Shown here: piece by piece, positions 1 to 9,159 of the stretch
Numbering within the stretch: position 1 is the first letter of the stretch
Layout: the number at the start of each line of letters is the position of its first letter
NCBI RefSeq assembly: GCF_023278365.1
Contig: NZ_CP075338.1
Coordinates: 1,736,001-1,800,000, forward strand
Direction: 5' to 3'
Source of the DNA: Epilithonimonas zeae
Lineage (GTDB): Bacteria > Bacteroidota > Bacteroidia > Flavobacteriales > Weeksellaceae
DNA: 64,000 nt
Program-made: the position numbers and the translations under genes
Notes under the pieces: model-generated
Database searches by the model: none
What the model was told of the DNA's origin: nothing
What the model saw: the letters and a program-made list of their open reading frames with translations, nothing else

Positions 1-1187
1 CTCAGGCAAGTTTATTTCATCTTCAAAAAAATCCAAAAAAAGCGGCTCAACTTTACGAAAAAGCTTTCGAGATACAACAACCCGATGCGCTTACCGCATA
101 TAAAGCAGCCGGAATATATTCTTTAAATCAAGATTCGGAAAAAGCTTTCAAATATTTGAAAATATCTTTATCTGCCGGTTGGAATGAATCCAATTGGTTA
201 TTATTCGACCCTTATTTTGATTATCTAAAAACTAATAATTCTGAAAAATGGAGAGAAATTGAAACGCTTGCAATTTCTCAGCAAAAACAATATGAAAAGA
301 CTTTGAAACTTCCCGCTTTGAGAAAAGAAATCAATCTAATGTGCCTGAATGACCAAAAACTAAGATATAAAAAATCGCAAAATAAAGATGAAAACTTAAT
401 TAAAATAATTGATCAGCAAATCAATGAGGCCGATTCGTTTAATTTAATCCAAGCAAGAAAAATCGTTAAAAAATATGGTTGGCCAAAATTATCTGACATT
501 GGTAAAGGTGGGCAAAATAATCTTTGGTTGATTGTTCAGCACGCAGACCAAGACGTTCTATTTCAAAAAAAAGCTTTAACCGAAATGGAGAAGTTAATCG
601 ATATAAAAGAATTGAATATGGACAATTACGCCTTCTTATATGATAGAGTCCAATGCAACTTGAATTACAAACAATTATATGGAACGCAAGTCAATTGGTC
701 TGGTAACGGAGAAGCATCTGGCTTTAGACCAATGATACGAGAGGATTCAGCAAATGAAAGAAGAGAAAAAATGGGACTTGAACCATTGGAAATATACTCT
801 TTAGTCTATGGATTTTCTTATCAACCTCTCGATTCGAAAGAGTCTGCAAAAAGAGAATCAATTTACAATTCTCAAGTTAAAGAATTGTTGGATAATGCTA
901 AGAGAGCTTACAGTGTAAAGGAGTTCCAAAAAACATATAATAATTACAATACAGCTTCAACTTTTCTTGGAGGAATGAGCAATAATGACAATTTTGAAGC
1001 TGCAATTTTGTTTTCTAAAATCGCGAAAGTTGATAAAGATGAAAAATATAAAGGAATTGCTTTGGATTTTTTGGATTTGTTATATCTACGAGGAAAATTG
1101 AAAAAAAATCAGCTACTAAAACAATCTGATTTCAAGATATTATATCAGGAACAAAGGTGGATTGATTTGTTGAAGAGATTGGATTAA
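1..1187 (+). CDS. TPR / DUF6624-like protein, 5' partial
   Basis: The frame is open from base 3 at the window edge, so the N-terminus lies outside. A TTG at 156 could be read as a start, but the protein clearly continues upstream: bases 3-170 encode helical, TPR-like sequence (AAQLYEKAFEIQQPDALTAY). The central part has the pattern GWPKLSDIG, LWLIVQHADQD, FLYDRVQCN and YGTQ, which I recognise as DUF6624-like. Family members often sit with toxin-immunity genes or are secreted proteins of unknown role. The C-terminal ~100 residues are helical and unassigned. The barstar-like gene follows 83 bp downstream on the same strand. Function is unknown. The DUF assignment is from memory of the motif and moderately sure. 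Confidence 0.7.
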   Translation, partial: QASLFHLQKNPKKAAQLYEKAFEIQQPDALTAYKAAGIYSLNQDSEKAFKYLKISLSAGWNESNWLLFDPYFDYLKTNNSEKWREIETLAISQQKQYEKTLKLPALRKEINLMCLNDQKLRYKKSQNKDENLIKIIDQQINEADSFNLIQARKIVKKYGWPKLSDIGKGGQNNLWLIVQHADQDVLFQKKALTEMEKLIDIKELNMDNYAFLYDRVQCNLNYKQLYGTQVNWSGNGEASGFRPMIREDSANERREKMGLEPLEIYSLVYGFSYQPLDSKESAKRESIYNSQVKELLDNAKRAYSVKEFQKTYNNYNTASTFLGGMSNNDNFEAAILFSKIAKVDKDEKYKGIALDFLDLLYLRGKLKKNQLLKQSDFKILYQEQRWIDLLKRLD

Positions 1188-1270
1188 TTCTATATTTGAT
1201 AGTTTCCGAAAGTTTTTGAAAAATGAATATTAATTTAGATATTTGAGAACATAAATATTAAGAATCCCAA

Positions 1271-1984
1271 ATGTTATCAATAGGAATAATTTATCCAGAA
1301 CTTAAAATTTTATCAAAAATTGATAACATAAAAGGACTTGAAAATAAAGCTAAAAAATTAGATTACAACACAATTCTGGCTTTAGAAAACGTAGAGAATA
1401 TTACATCTTTAATATCAGCTATTGAAAGCAATTGGAATACTGATGAAAATGATTTCGGAATTATTTTTAAAGATAGCAACAACAATCATAAATGTTATCA
1501 CATCAATATTCACGAGATAATAAGTATTGAGGACAAGAATATACTTCTAAAAGCATTCACATTTGGCGCATCAAAAGGTGTAATGAAAGCTTGGAAAAAT
1601 TATTTTTCAAAAGGAATTGAAGAAGCAAATCTGTGGACAAATCTAAAACAATCTGAAAGACAAGGCTGGCTAGAACTTGCAATGGCTTTTCAAAATGTAG
1701 AAAACTCAGTTTCTAAATCCGAAGCTATAATTGATGGAAAATATATCAAATCAGTTGAAGACTTTTATTGTTCGCTTGGAGAAGCAATCAATGGTTCAGG
1801 TGGTTATTTTGGGCGAAACTACAATGCATTAATCGATTGTATTAGAAGTCTCGAATTTGGAGGTAATGATATTAAAAAAATCTATTGGAAAAATTCCAAG
1901 AAGAGCAGATGGAAGTTGAAAAATCATTTTAAAATCATTTTAGAAGTTTTCAATGATTATGGTATAGAAATTATTTTAGAATAG
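1271..1984 (+). CDS. Barstar-family protein with extra N-terminal domain
   Basis: This is a 237-residue protein. The last ~85 residues match the barstar (barnase inhibitor) fold: a strand 'IDGKYIKSVEDFY', the motif GGYFGRNYNAL and a later IYWKNS segment with a C-terminal strand IEIILE. Barstars bind and block small secreted ribonucleases; classical barstar is about 90 residues. The N-terminal ~150 residues are acidic and unassigned. This arrangement is often seen in immunity proteins of polymorphic toxin systems. No ribonuclease toxin gene is visible in the window. It starts at ATG 1271 and is followed 34 bp later by a membrane protein gene. An immunity role is inferred. Confidence 0.75.
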   Translation: MLSIGIIYPELKILSKIDNIKGLENKAKKLDYNTILALENVENITSLISAIESNWNTDENDFGIIFKDSNNNHKCYHINIHEIISIEDKNILLKAFTFGASKGVMKAWKNYFSKGIEEANLWTNLKQSERQGWLELAMAFQNVENSVSKSEAIIDGKYIKSVEDFYCSLGEAINGSGGYFGRNYNALIDCIRSLEFGGNDIKKIYWKNSKKSRWKLKNHFKIILEVFNDYGIEIILE

Positions 1985-2018
1985 TTATATTCATCAAATT
2001 AAACACAAATGATTTTTT

Positions 2019-2588
2019 ATGAAAGAAATAATTTTCGAACTACTAATTGCTGGAATCTCATTTATGATTTTTCTGGTAATTCTAATTTTTGGGTTAATAA
2101 AAAAGAAGAAAAATCTAATCATCACTTCAATTGTCATTTTATTTATTTCAATAACTGCAGGAGCTGTAGGGATTTTTACAATTACCAAGAAGACGTATCG
2201 TATTACAAAAAAGGTTTATAACGAGATTTCTGAACTCAGCAAACCAAGAACTGGCATTGAAATCTATGAAAGTCTATTGGGGAAACCAGAAACTGATTGT
2301 GTTCAAATCCTGAATTATCAAGACCAAACAGCTCCAATAATTGATTATGCAATTTTACTTCATTTCAAAACTTGTCCAAAAGAACTAAACAGAATATTAG
2401 CACAAAAAGAATTTGAATTTGAAAAAATAAAAACATCCGAACAACCCAGCGATGATGATTGGTTCAAGCCAGAAAAAATGAGCGACAGTATTCTATTTTT
2501 CAAATATTACGACACAAATGGAAATGGACAAGAAATCTATAGTTCAATGGACAGCACAGAGGTTTACTTAAAAGATATTTATAATTAA
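2019..2588 (+). CDS. Hypothetical two-TM membrane protein
   Basis: This 189-residue protein has two predicted membrane helices, near residues 5-27 and 33-58, separated by a short KKKK loop. A soluble tail of about 130 residues follows, with a single Cys pair (DCVQIL and KTCPKE). I do not recognise a family. The start ATG at 2019 gives a clean first helix. The next gene begins 12 bp after the stop, so the two are probably co-transcribed. Position after a barstar-like gene suggests an accessory or immunity neighbourhood, but nothing in the protein itself shows this. Confidence 0.6.
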   Translation: MKEIIFELLIAGISFMIFLVILIFGLIKKKKNLIITSIVILFISITAGAVGIFTITKKTYRITKKVYNEISELSKPRTGIEIYESLLGKPETDCVQILNYQDQTAPIIDYAILLHFKTCPKELNRILAQKEFEFEKIKTSEQPSDDDWFKPEKMSDSILFFKYYDTNGNGQEIYSSMDSTEVYLKDIYN

Positions 2589-2600
2589 ATTTAGATTCAA

Positions 2601-3152
2601 ATGAAACCTCAGCCACTTCCAATCCTTTTCAGCCTCAACTCATTATATCTTTCGTTTCTCTATTTCAGATTATTTTGGATTTCTGATGGTACGGAAACGC
2701 CAGAGTTTCTAATTTATAAATACGCACTTTATTCCGTTTTCTTGGTTTATCCGCTTTTCATCTTCTCAATTTTGATTTTTTCAAAAATGACAAAGGCAAA
2801 TATGTTTCTCAAGTTTTTGATTTTCGGATTGGTTGCATCTGGTCCTGTTTTGTACTTCTACACGTTTGATTTATTTGAACAAGAAGAACTCTTTTGCGGT
2901 TACTTGCTGGTTTTGATTCAATGTTTGATCCAGTCTCAAACAGTTAAAGATGAGGAAATGACAGCAAGATTTGCTAGTGTTTATGGAGGAAAATTGTTGT
3001 TATGGTTTTTACTTTTACTTTTTTCATTGTCATATTATCTGTTTGACGACAATGAAGTCAAAATGAATATGATGTTTGGCGGAATCTATTATTTAGCCAT
3101 AGCAATCTTGGATTATTATGTCAATAAATCTAAATTCTTGACAGAAAAGTAA
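2601..3152 (+). CDS. Hypothetical polytopic membrane protein
   Basis: This 183-residue, strongly hydrophobic protein has about five predicted membrane helices (around residues 8-25, 40-62, 70-90, 98-112 and 128-146, with a possible further helix near 155-172). No catalytic motif or family was recognised. It lies 12 bp after the preceding membrane protein gene and is probably the last gene of the rightward group. Its stop at 3152 almost touches the end of the convergent methyltransferase gene (3156). Role unknown. Confidence 0.6.
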   Translation: MKPQPLPILFSLNSLYLSFLYFRLFWISDGTETPEFLIYKYALYSVFLVYPLFIFSILIFSKMTKANMFLKFLIFGLVASGPVLYFYTFDLFEQEELFCGYLLVLIQCLIQSQTVKDEEMTARFASVYGGKLLLWFLLLLFSLSYYLFDDNEVKMNMMFGGIYYLAIAILDYYVNKSKFLTEK

Positions 3153-3155
3153 TTG

Positions 3156-3920
3156 TTATTTTCTAACAATAGGAAGAATCTCGTTTTTATTAAGACCAAA
3201 TCTTTTGATATCAGCCTCAGAAAATTTTTGAGAATAGAAATTGATTTCAGCTTCAAAGCCAACACTTTTCAAACGGTCAAAATAATCCATTCCGTACCAG
3301 CGAACGTGGTCGTATTGTCCAAAATGTTTTTGACGTTCTTTTGGGTCTGTGATGGTAAAATCTTCGTAAGTTTTTTCCAGAGAGTTTTTCATTGGAACTT
3401 GAACAATTCCCCAACCTCCGGATTTCATCACACGATAAAGTTCAGACATCGCCTTTCTGTCGTCTACAATATGCTCCAAAACGTGATTACAGATAATCAC
3501 ATCAAAACTATTATCCTCAAAAGGCAAATCCAGAATGTCCGCTTTTACATCCACAATCGGAGAAAACAAATCCGCAGAAGTATAATCAAGATTTTTCATC
3601 TTTTTGAATTTCCTTAGGAATTCCTGCTCTGGCGCAATATGAAGAACTTTTAATTTATCTGTAAAAAAATTGGTTTCATTCTGAAGATAAAGCCACATCT
3701 GACGATGTCTCTCCAAAGATAGCGTTCCTGGAGACAAGGCATTTGCACGTTGTTTTCCATAACCATATGGTAAAAATTTACGATAAGATTTTCCGTCGAT
3801 TGGATCCGTGAAATTGTCTCCTTTAAAAAAAAGGACAATCAGCGGACGCAAAAAAATGCTCAAATTAATAAGCATTGGCCTGGGAATCGCATTCAGCAGA
3901 ATTTTAGCAATTTTTTTCAA
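3156..3920 (-). CDS. Class I SAM-dependent methyltransferase
   Basis: This 254-residue protein has a Methyltransf_11-type core. Motif I is the variant VLHIAPEQEF (about 92-101). The acidic end of strand 2 is near SADLFS, motif II/post-II is DLPFEDNSFDVIICNHVLEH (131-150), and a typical MKSGGWGIVQVP follows. The N-terminal ~90 residues are basic with a hydrophobic stretch. It should transfer a methyl group from S-adenosylmethionine to an unknown acceptor. It is the last gene of a probable leftward operon map - secreted protein - methyltransferase (gaps of 10 and 13 bp). The substrate cannot be read from the sequence. Confidence 0.85.
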   Translation of the reverse strand: MKKIAKILLNAIPRPMLINLSIFLRPLIVLFFKGDNFTDPIDGKSYRKFLPYGYGKQRANALSPGTLSLERHRQMWLYLQNETNFFTDKLKVLHIAPEQEFLRKFKKMKNLDYTSADLFSPIVDVKADILDLPFEDNSFDVIICNHVLEHIVDDRKAMSELYRVMKSGGWGIVQVPMKNSLEKTYEDFTITDPKERQKHFGQYDHVRWYGMDYFDRLKSVGFEAEINFYSQKFSEADIKRFGLNKNEILPIVRK

Positions 3921-3933
3921 GTCTGGAAATGTT

Positions 3934-4560
3934 TTAGAATCCTAATCGTTTTAATTCGGCTTTTATTTTGGCTGCCGTATTGAATTTGGCCACAGAACGC
4001 TCACCAGCATCGTTAGTTCCATCAAACTCGAAATCAAAACCTTTAATCTGAATTGGTTTCAATTTTGAAATTTTATCCGTTGCTTTTGGAAAATCGTAAA
4101 AATAAACCTGATAAATTCTTCCGCTGATGCCGGAATGCATACTTTGATCCCAAGAACAGAGAACGCCTAATTCCTTGTCCGCATCACGGTCTGCATTCGC
4201 AAAAAAAACAGACTCCACGTAGGCTGTTGCGCCTTCTTCTGCATAGGTATCGATAAAAATTTTATTATACCTATTATTTTCCGAAGGAATCAATAGATAA
4301 CCATCGACGTAAGAATAGTTGAGACCATTGGGCTTACCTTTTTCGATCCCTTCTTCGGAATATTCGTAGAATGCGAAAATAGGATTAGCCAAATTATTCC
4401 ATTGCTTAACTTCCAAGACTTCACCTTGGATTTGGGCATTCTGAATCGGTTTTATTCTTTTTACGAAATCTTCTCTGGACTCACCAACATTACGCTGAAA
4501 AGTCTGTGCTGACCAACAGCCAGCCCAAAATATTGAAAAAAGAACGTACACCGATTTCAC
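3934..4560 (-). CDS. Secreted hypothetical protein
   Basis: This is a 208-residue protein with a cleavable-looking signal peptide (MKSVYVLFSIFWAGCWSAQ, cleavage probably after SAQ). A Cys in the h-region makes a lipoprotein less likely but not excluded. The mature part has repeated short strands and acidic 'NADRDADKELGV' and 'FDGTNDAGE' segments that look like calcium-binding or beta-propeller loops. No family was recognised. It is placed between map and a methyltransferase with about 10 bp on either side, so co-transcription is likely. Probably periplasmic or outer-membrane associated. Confidence 0.65.
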   Translation of the reverse strand: MKSVYVLFSIFWAGCWSAQTFQRNVGESREDFVKRIKPIQNAQIQGEVLEVKQWNNLANPIFAFYEYSEEGIEKGKPNGLNYSYVDGYLLIPSENNRYNKIFIDTYAEEGATAYVESVFFANADRDADKELGVLCSWDQSMHSGISGRIYQVYFYDFPKATDKISKLKPIQIKGFDFEFDGTNDAGERSVAKFNTAAKIKAELKRLGF

Positions 4561-4570
4561 AATTCAAAAA

Positions 4571-5380
4571 TTAAAAATCAACCTGGAAAGCTCTTTCCTC
4601 GTCAGATTTAATTCCTAATGCTTCGTAAATATAATCGTAAGTCGAAAGCAAGACCGGTTTGCCATTATAAACACAAATATCGTGTTCAAAATGTGCAGAA
4701 GGCTGATTGTCTAAAGTCGTAACCGTCCAACCATCGTTATGGAACTTCACTTTCTCTGTTCCAAGGTTAATCATCGGTTCAATTGCTAGACAAATTCCGT
4801 CTTTTAGGACCTTTCCGCTTCCCGGTTTTCCATAATTTGGAACTTGCGGGTCTTCGTGCATTTGTCTTCCAACACCATGACCAACCAATTCTCTCACCAC
4901 ACCATAACCTTCTTTCTCACAATGTTTCTGGATGGCGTTTGAAATATCTCCAACACGTTTCCCTCTTACACATTGCTCGATCCCTTTGTACAAAGATTCT
5001 TTGGTAACTCTCAATAATTTTTTTACCTCATCGGAAACTTCACCAACTTCAAAAGTGTAAGCGTGGTCACCAACAAATCCGTTCCAGAAAACGCCACAAT
5101 CTACGGAAAGAATTGTCCCTTCTTTTATAGGTTCAGAATTTGGAATTCCGTGAACGACTTGCTCATTTGGTGAAATACAAAGTGAAGCAGGAAATCCGCC
5201 ATAGCCTAAGAATGCAGGTTCTGCACCGTGGTCTTTGATAAAATCGTAAGCTAATTTATCAAGATGAAGTGTTGTAACGCCAGGTTTAATTTCTTTTGCC
5301 AACATCCCCAAAGTCTGGGATACCAATCTTGCACTTTGCTTCATCAATCGAAGCTCGTCTATATTTTTGAGTTGAATCAT
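4571..5380 (-). CDS. map: Type I methionine aminopeptidase
   Basis: This 269-residue protein removes the initiator methionine from nascent cytosolic proteins. All ligands of a type I MAP are visible: His77 (VVHGIP), Asp94 (SVDCG), Asp105 (GDHAYTF), His168 (GHGVGR), Glu201 (AIEPMI) and Glu232 (HFEHDI). The two metals are bound by the last five, and His77 is the active-site histidine. The start MIQLKNIDELRLM is the usual N-terminus. There is a short C-terminal extension after the pita-bread fold, as in other Bacteroidota enzymes. It is upstream of a secreted protein and a methyltransferase on the same strand. Confidence 0.97.
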   Translation of the reverse strand: MIQLKNIDELRLMKQSARLVSQTLGMLAKEIKPGVTTLHLDKLAYDFIKDHGAEPAFLGYGGFPASLCISPNEQVVHGIPNSEPIKEGTILSVDCGVFWNGFVGDHAYTFEVGEVSDEVKKLLRVTKESLYKGIEQCVRGKRVGDISNAIQKHCEKEGYGVVRELVGHGVGRQMHEDPQVPNYGKPGSGKVLKDGICLAIEPMINLGTEKVKFHNDGWTVTTLDNQPSAHFEHDICVYNGKPVLLSTYDYIYEALGIKSDEERAFQVDF

Positions 5381-5464
5381 TTATAATTGCATTGATGTAT
5401 TATAGTAAAATGTATTTTTAAAAGATATTTTGTACTTTTTACATTTTACTTTTTACAAAGAGAC

Positions 5465-5899
5465 TTACCAAAAAAGTCCTCTTTTCTTTTCTTTTTTCAT
5501 TTTGGAGTAAGCGTGAACTTCGCCTCCTGCTACTTGGAATTCGATTCTTTCGTTGATGATTTGGTAGATTTCGCCCCAACCCGGGAATCCGCCAAGATTT
5601 CTATCATCAATGAAAAGGTCTGCGTCAATCTTTCTTGACTGCGTTTCTGAATCGAAAACTTCGCCTTCAAAACTGGAGTTAACAGCGTAAAATTCTAGTC
5701 CGTTTTTTCTGCAGAATTCTACAGCATCTTCCAAAGATTTACCGTGACGGTAAGTCCAAAGAATCAATCTGTAACCTTCTCCCTGAAGTTTTTTTAAAGT
5801 TTCGAATGCAAATGTTTTGGCTTTCCCAATTCCCGGGTAAGCATCATCCACAATAGTTCCATCGAAATCGATTGCTAGTTTTTTATTACTTTTTATCAT
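5465..5899 (-). CDS. BT0820-type HAD-like phosphatase
   Basis: This 144-residue protein begins with the HAD motif I 'LAIDFDGTIVDD' (Asp11 nucleophile, Asp13 general acid). Motif II-like LILWTYR follows, then FIDDRNLGG with the late acidic pair. The overall size and order match the small cap-less HAD group named after Bacteroides BT0820. Expected activity is Mg-dependent hydrolysis of a small phosphate ester; the natural substrate is unknown. It precedes map by 84 bp on the same strand. A TATATTTG -7 box lies 26 bp upstream of the start codon. Confidence 0.85.
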   Translation of the reverse strand: MIKSNKKLAIDFDGTIVDDAYPGIGKAKTFAFETLKKLQGEGYRLILWTYRHGKSLEDAVEFCRKNGLEFYAVNSSFEGEVFDSETQSRKIDADLFIDDRNLGGFPGWGEIYQIINERIEFQVAGGEVHAYSKMKKEKKRGLFW

Positions 5900-5925
5900 T
5901 GTTGTTTTTTATAAAAATAAGTGAG

Positions 5926-5933
5926 CAAATATA
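5926..5933 (-). promoter_or_regulatory. Bacteroidota -7 box upstream of HAD gene
   Basis: Minus-strand TATATTTG matches TAnnTTTG and lies 26 bp upstream of the ATG. No clear -33 TTTG at the expected spacing was found, so this is a partial promoter match. Confidence 0.35.
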
Positions 5934-6016
5934 CAAATTATATAAATGCCTTTTTAATTTTATAAATCAATGAAATTATTGATTTAATCAAATATTTCAA
6001 ATTTTCTATACAAGAA

Positions 6017-6041
6017 AACCTGACCAAAGATCAGGTTTTTA
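6017..6041 (-). terminator. Terminator after T9SS protein gene
   Basis: Inverted repeat AAACCTGA / TCAGGTTT with a 7-base loop and T-rich tails on both strands. It lies 35 bp after the stop of the leftward T9SS protein gene and could act in both directions. Confidence 0.6.
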
Positions 6042-6075
6042 CTACTTAATAATTGTAAATAACTATGAATATTTA

Positions 6076-7458
6076 TTAATGTTTTATGACTTTGAAAGTT
6101 TTGGATTCTCCATTCTTGAACACTGTATTGACGAAATAAATTCCTTTTGACAAATTCGACACGTCTAGCTTATTATTTTTAACTTCAGTAATCGTTTTAA
6201 TAGTTTGTCCTGCAGCATTGTAGACAAATACTTTTTCAACATCCTGAACAGAACTGATATTCAATTCATTAGAAACTGGATTTGGAAAAACAGACACTTG
6301 GTTTTTACCAGCTTCATTCACTGCTAAATATGGATTTAAGAAACCTGAAATCTCGAAGACATAATTGTATCCGGCATTAGATTCCCAAGTTTCTCCGCCG
6401 TCAAATGATGCGACAGAATCCAAATCACTTCCAGAATTAGGTGTAACTTCCCAACTTTGATAATCTGTGAACGGAAACGGTGCTGCAATAATCTCGATAA
6501 AATACCTTCCAGGTAATAAGTCAACAGGCTGGCTCCAATCAAACTCAACATCTGCTGCCACAACATCCAAAGGGAAACCTTGTACAGTGTGATAACCGTA
6601 GAAATTCTCCGTCGTTGGACCAACATTTTCAAAAGTGTGAAGAATCTCACCTGGCAAATCATTCTCAGACTTACGGATATTGATTGTTGCATTTTTGATA
6701 TTACCCAATTGCAAAGTAGAAATTTTGAATTTTGTAAATGTAAATTTCTGACCATCCGGAACTACAAAGTCATCCGCCAACGATGTCCAGATCATACGAA
6801 CACCACTTTCGTGGGAATCTCCTGGATTACCTGCTGTAAAAGACGTTCCAGTAGGTTGCTGTTCACTTGTATCATTACAATTTCCTATAACTTCAAAAAC
6901 GTGATCGTAGTAAGAAAATCCACCAAACCAAGGATCTGTATCAAATTTTGTAAAATCGAATCTGCCTAACTTTCGCGTATTTTGATCGGTAATTTCCCAG
7001 CTTACCGGCGTATTGTCGCCAGGAGCAGCTTGTAACTGAACAAAGTATTTACCTTTTGGCAAGTCAAATGGCGCTGGAAAATCTACAGTAATTTTGTAGG
7101 CATCCATATTTTCCAAAGTCGATTGATAATCCAAAACCTGAGAAGTCGGAACCAAATTTGTGAAAGTCTGAATTACTTCTCCGGGAACGCCTTGATTTTC
7201 TTTAAGAATATAGACATTCACAAAGTTTAGATTGGCAGAACCTTTCAAAACATTGAACGTTAATTGCTTTGCCGTAAGAATTTTTCCTGAAGCAACATCG
7301 AAATCAGAAGCTGCACTATATTCATAAGTACCACCTGTTGTAATATTTTCGCCGTTTGAAATTTTGTCCGAACCAATTCCATAACTGCAATTTTCACCGG
7401 ATTGTGCAAATCCTAAAACGCTGGATAACGCCAAGGCAATAAGTAAGTTTTTTCTCAT
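6076..7458 (-). CDS. Secreted protein with T9SS type A sorting domain
   Basis: This 460-residue protein has a signal peptide (MRKNLLIALALSSVLGFAQ). It carries two related beta-rich units (about 35-190 and 215-370), each containing a 'NVYILKEN/NINIRKSEN..PGE(V)I.TF.N' stretch, then 'PAPFDLPKGKYFVQLQAAP' and 'QPVDLLPGRYFIEIIAAP', so the units are an internal duplication. The last ~80 residues (VSVFPNPVSNELNIS, YNAAGQTI, LSKGIYFV) are a T9SS sorting domain, so the protein should cross the outer membrane and be attached or released. No catalytic motif is seen; an adhesin or structural role is possible. A TPR/AraC regulator gene lies 153 bp upstream. Confidence 0.85.
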   Translation of the reverse strand: MRKNLLIALALSSVLGFAQSGENCSYGIGSDKISNGENITTGGTYEYSAASDFDVASGKILTAKQLTFNVLKGSANLNFVNVYILKENQGVPGEVIQTFTNLVPTSQVLDYQSTLENMDAYKITVDFPAPFDLPKGKYFVQLQAAPGDNTPVSWEITDQNTRKLGRFDFTKFDTDPWFGGFSYYDHVFEVIGNCNDTSEQQPTGTSFTAGNPGDSHESGVRMIWTSLADDFVVPDGQKFTFTKFKISTLQLGNIKNATINIRKSENDLPGEILHTFENVGPTTENFYGYHTVQGFPLDVVAADVEFDWSQPVDLLPGRYFIEIIAAPFPFTDYQSWEVTPNSGSDLDSVASFDGGETWESNAGYNYVFEISGFLNPYLAVNEAGKNQVSVFPNPVSNELNISSVQDVEKVFVYNAAGQTIKTITEVKNNKLDVSNLSKGIYFVNTVFKNGESKTFKVIKH

Positions 7459-7611
7459 ATCAAATTTTATAATTGTTGATGCTAAACTATGCTACATTAT
7501 CTGCAAATCCAACTTTAACCCTTTCGAAATCCTTGATTTTGAAATAAGAAATCATTATTTAAAACGCTGGAATTCAATATTTTAAATTTTAAAATTTAGC
7601 TTTTATAAATA

Positions 7612-9072
7612 TTAATTTTTAGAAGCTTCGCGAATGAAAACAGAAGGCGAAATACCCGTAATATTTCGGAAAACAGTTGCAAAAGAACTATGCGAAGCGA
7701 AGCCACATTCTTCTGCCAGATAACTTATTTTATAATTCTGATATTCTTTATTAGTATAAATTTTCTGACAGATGTACGCAATTCTCAACTCATTGATGTA
7801 AGTATTGAAGTTCTTCCCTTTATACTTATTAATAACCTCAGAAAGATAACTTGTATTGGTTTTGAGTTGAAGGGCCAGACTCGCAATAGTCAATTTCGGA
7901 TTGGTAAATCTCTCAGATTCTTCGAATTTTTGAAGTTTATCCAGCAAATCTTTTTCGACAGAATTAGGAATCTGAACAGATGAATCTTTCTGAACTTCTA
8001 CCGGAGATTCTAATTTATTTTCAGTTGAAATGATCTTGTCTGACTCCAATTTATGAATGATATTTTCAAAAACCTTTCTTTCTTTTTTTCTTCGATAAAG
8101 TAAAAAGACAATTGCAAAAGCTAATATTAAAACAAAAACTGTCGCAATAATCACAATATTTTTCTTAGAACTATCGGCATCAGAAATGGCATCTTTATAA
8201 TCTTTCTGTTCAGCATTGATAGCGGACGAAATAGCTTTCATCTCACTTTCTCTGATGCTTCTGTTGAGTTTTATGAATTCCTCATTGTAAAGAGAATATT
8301 GAGATTGGTCATTCAAAGCTTTAAAATCTTGTGAAAGATTGTAATAAACATCGGAAAGCAGACGCGTATCCAAATCATTTTTATGCTTGAGAACAATCTT
8401 CAAAGTATCAATCGCTCGTTGATATTCTTTCCTATCCGCATAAACTTGGGACAAAGCATTATAAATGAAATAGTTTATCTCATTGTTATAATTGTTCTTA
8501 ATCGCAAGAGCTTTATTCAGATAGATTTCTGCAGAATCATTTTTAAGGTAATAGTAGGAATTCCCAATATTATAAAGCGAACGTCTGTGATGATAAATTG
8601 CTTGTTCATCAGGATTTTTGACTAACTCAATTTCCTTGAGTGATTTTTTATAGAATTCGCTGGCTTTTTGATAATTTTCTTCATCAAAATCGATGTTACC
8701 AATTTCCAGATAAGACAAAGTTTTCAGAAGTTTTTTCTTGTCACCTTCTGGTAATTTGTTGATTTGTTTGATGGCGTTATCAAGATAAAATTTGGCTTTA
8801 TCATTCAGATTTAGTTGAACGTACTGATGCGCAATGGAGCCGTTCATTCTGGCAATCAATGCATAATCATCTGTTTTTTCTGCAAATTCTTTGGCTTTGA
8901 AAAGTAGTTCTGTAGATTTTTTGAGGTCATTATTTTTGAAGTATGAAACCGCCAAAGATGCGAGCTCTTCACTTTTCTCTGCATTGTAGTCGTTATCATT
9001 AGACAAAATATTCTGCCCAAATAGAAGATTAGCCATCAAAATGCAACAGAAAAACAATCTGCCAATCATCAT
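7612..9072 (-). CDS. TPR-TM-AraC transcriptional regulator
   Basis: This 486-residue protein starts with a signal-like segment (residues 1-19), then tetratricopeptide repeats to about residue 270. A membrane helix (IVIIATVFVLILAFAIVFLL, about 307-326) and a basic linker follow. The C-terminal AraC DNA-binding domain covers the last ~105 residues (TIASLALQLKTNTSYLSEVI, ISYLAEECGFASHSSFATVF). The topology puts the TPRs in the periplasm and the AraC domain in the cytosol, like one-component membrane regulators of Bacteroidota. The ligand is unknown. The downstream T9SS protein gene is a plausible target. A terminator separates it from gpmI upstream. Confidence 0.9.
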   Translation of the reverse strand: MMIGRLFFCCILMANLLFGQNILSNDNDYNAEKSEELASLAVSYFKNNDLKKSTELLFKAKEFAEKTDDYALIARMNGSIAHQYVQLNLNDKAKFYLDNAIKQINKLPEGDKKKLLKTLSYLEIGNIDFDEENYQKASEFYKKSLKEIELVKNPDEQAIYHHRRSLYNIGNSYYYLKNDSAEIYLNKALAIKNNYNNEINYFIYNALSQVYADRKEYQRAIDTLKIVLKHKNDLDTRLLSDVYYNLSQDFKALNDQSQYSLYNEEFIKLNRSIRESEMKAISSAINAEQKDYKDAISDADSSKKNIVIIATVFVLILAFAIVFLLYRRKKERKVFENIIHKLESDKIISTENKLESPVEVQKDSSVQIPNSVEKDLLDKLQKFEESERFTNPKLTIASLALQLKTNTSYLSEVINKYKGKNFNTYINELRIAYICQKIYTNKEYQNYKISYLAEECGFASHSSFATVFRNITGISPSVFIREASKN

Positions 9073-9105
9073 TATTTATGAATTAATGAAACGAATTTAC
9101 ACCAA

Positions 9106-9137
9106 AAAATAAAAAAGTCGGTAAAAAACCGACTTTC
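9106..9137 (-). terminator. Terminator after gpmI
   Basis: Inverted repeat AAAGTCGGT / ACCGACTTT with a 5-base loop, followed on the minus strand by a T-rich run. It lies just after the gpmI stop. Confidence 0.8.
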
Positions 9138-9159
9138 CCATTTTATTTATCTTGAGTTT

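Noticed and set aside
3153-3617. Open frame of 154 codons on the plus strand
   Set aside because: It lies wholly opposite a well-supported methyltransferase gene and has no protein-like features of its own.
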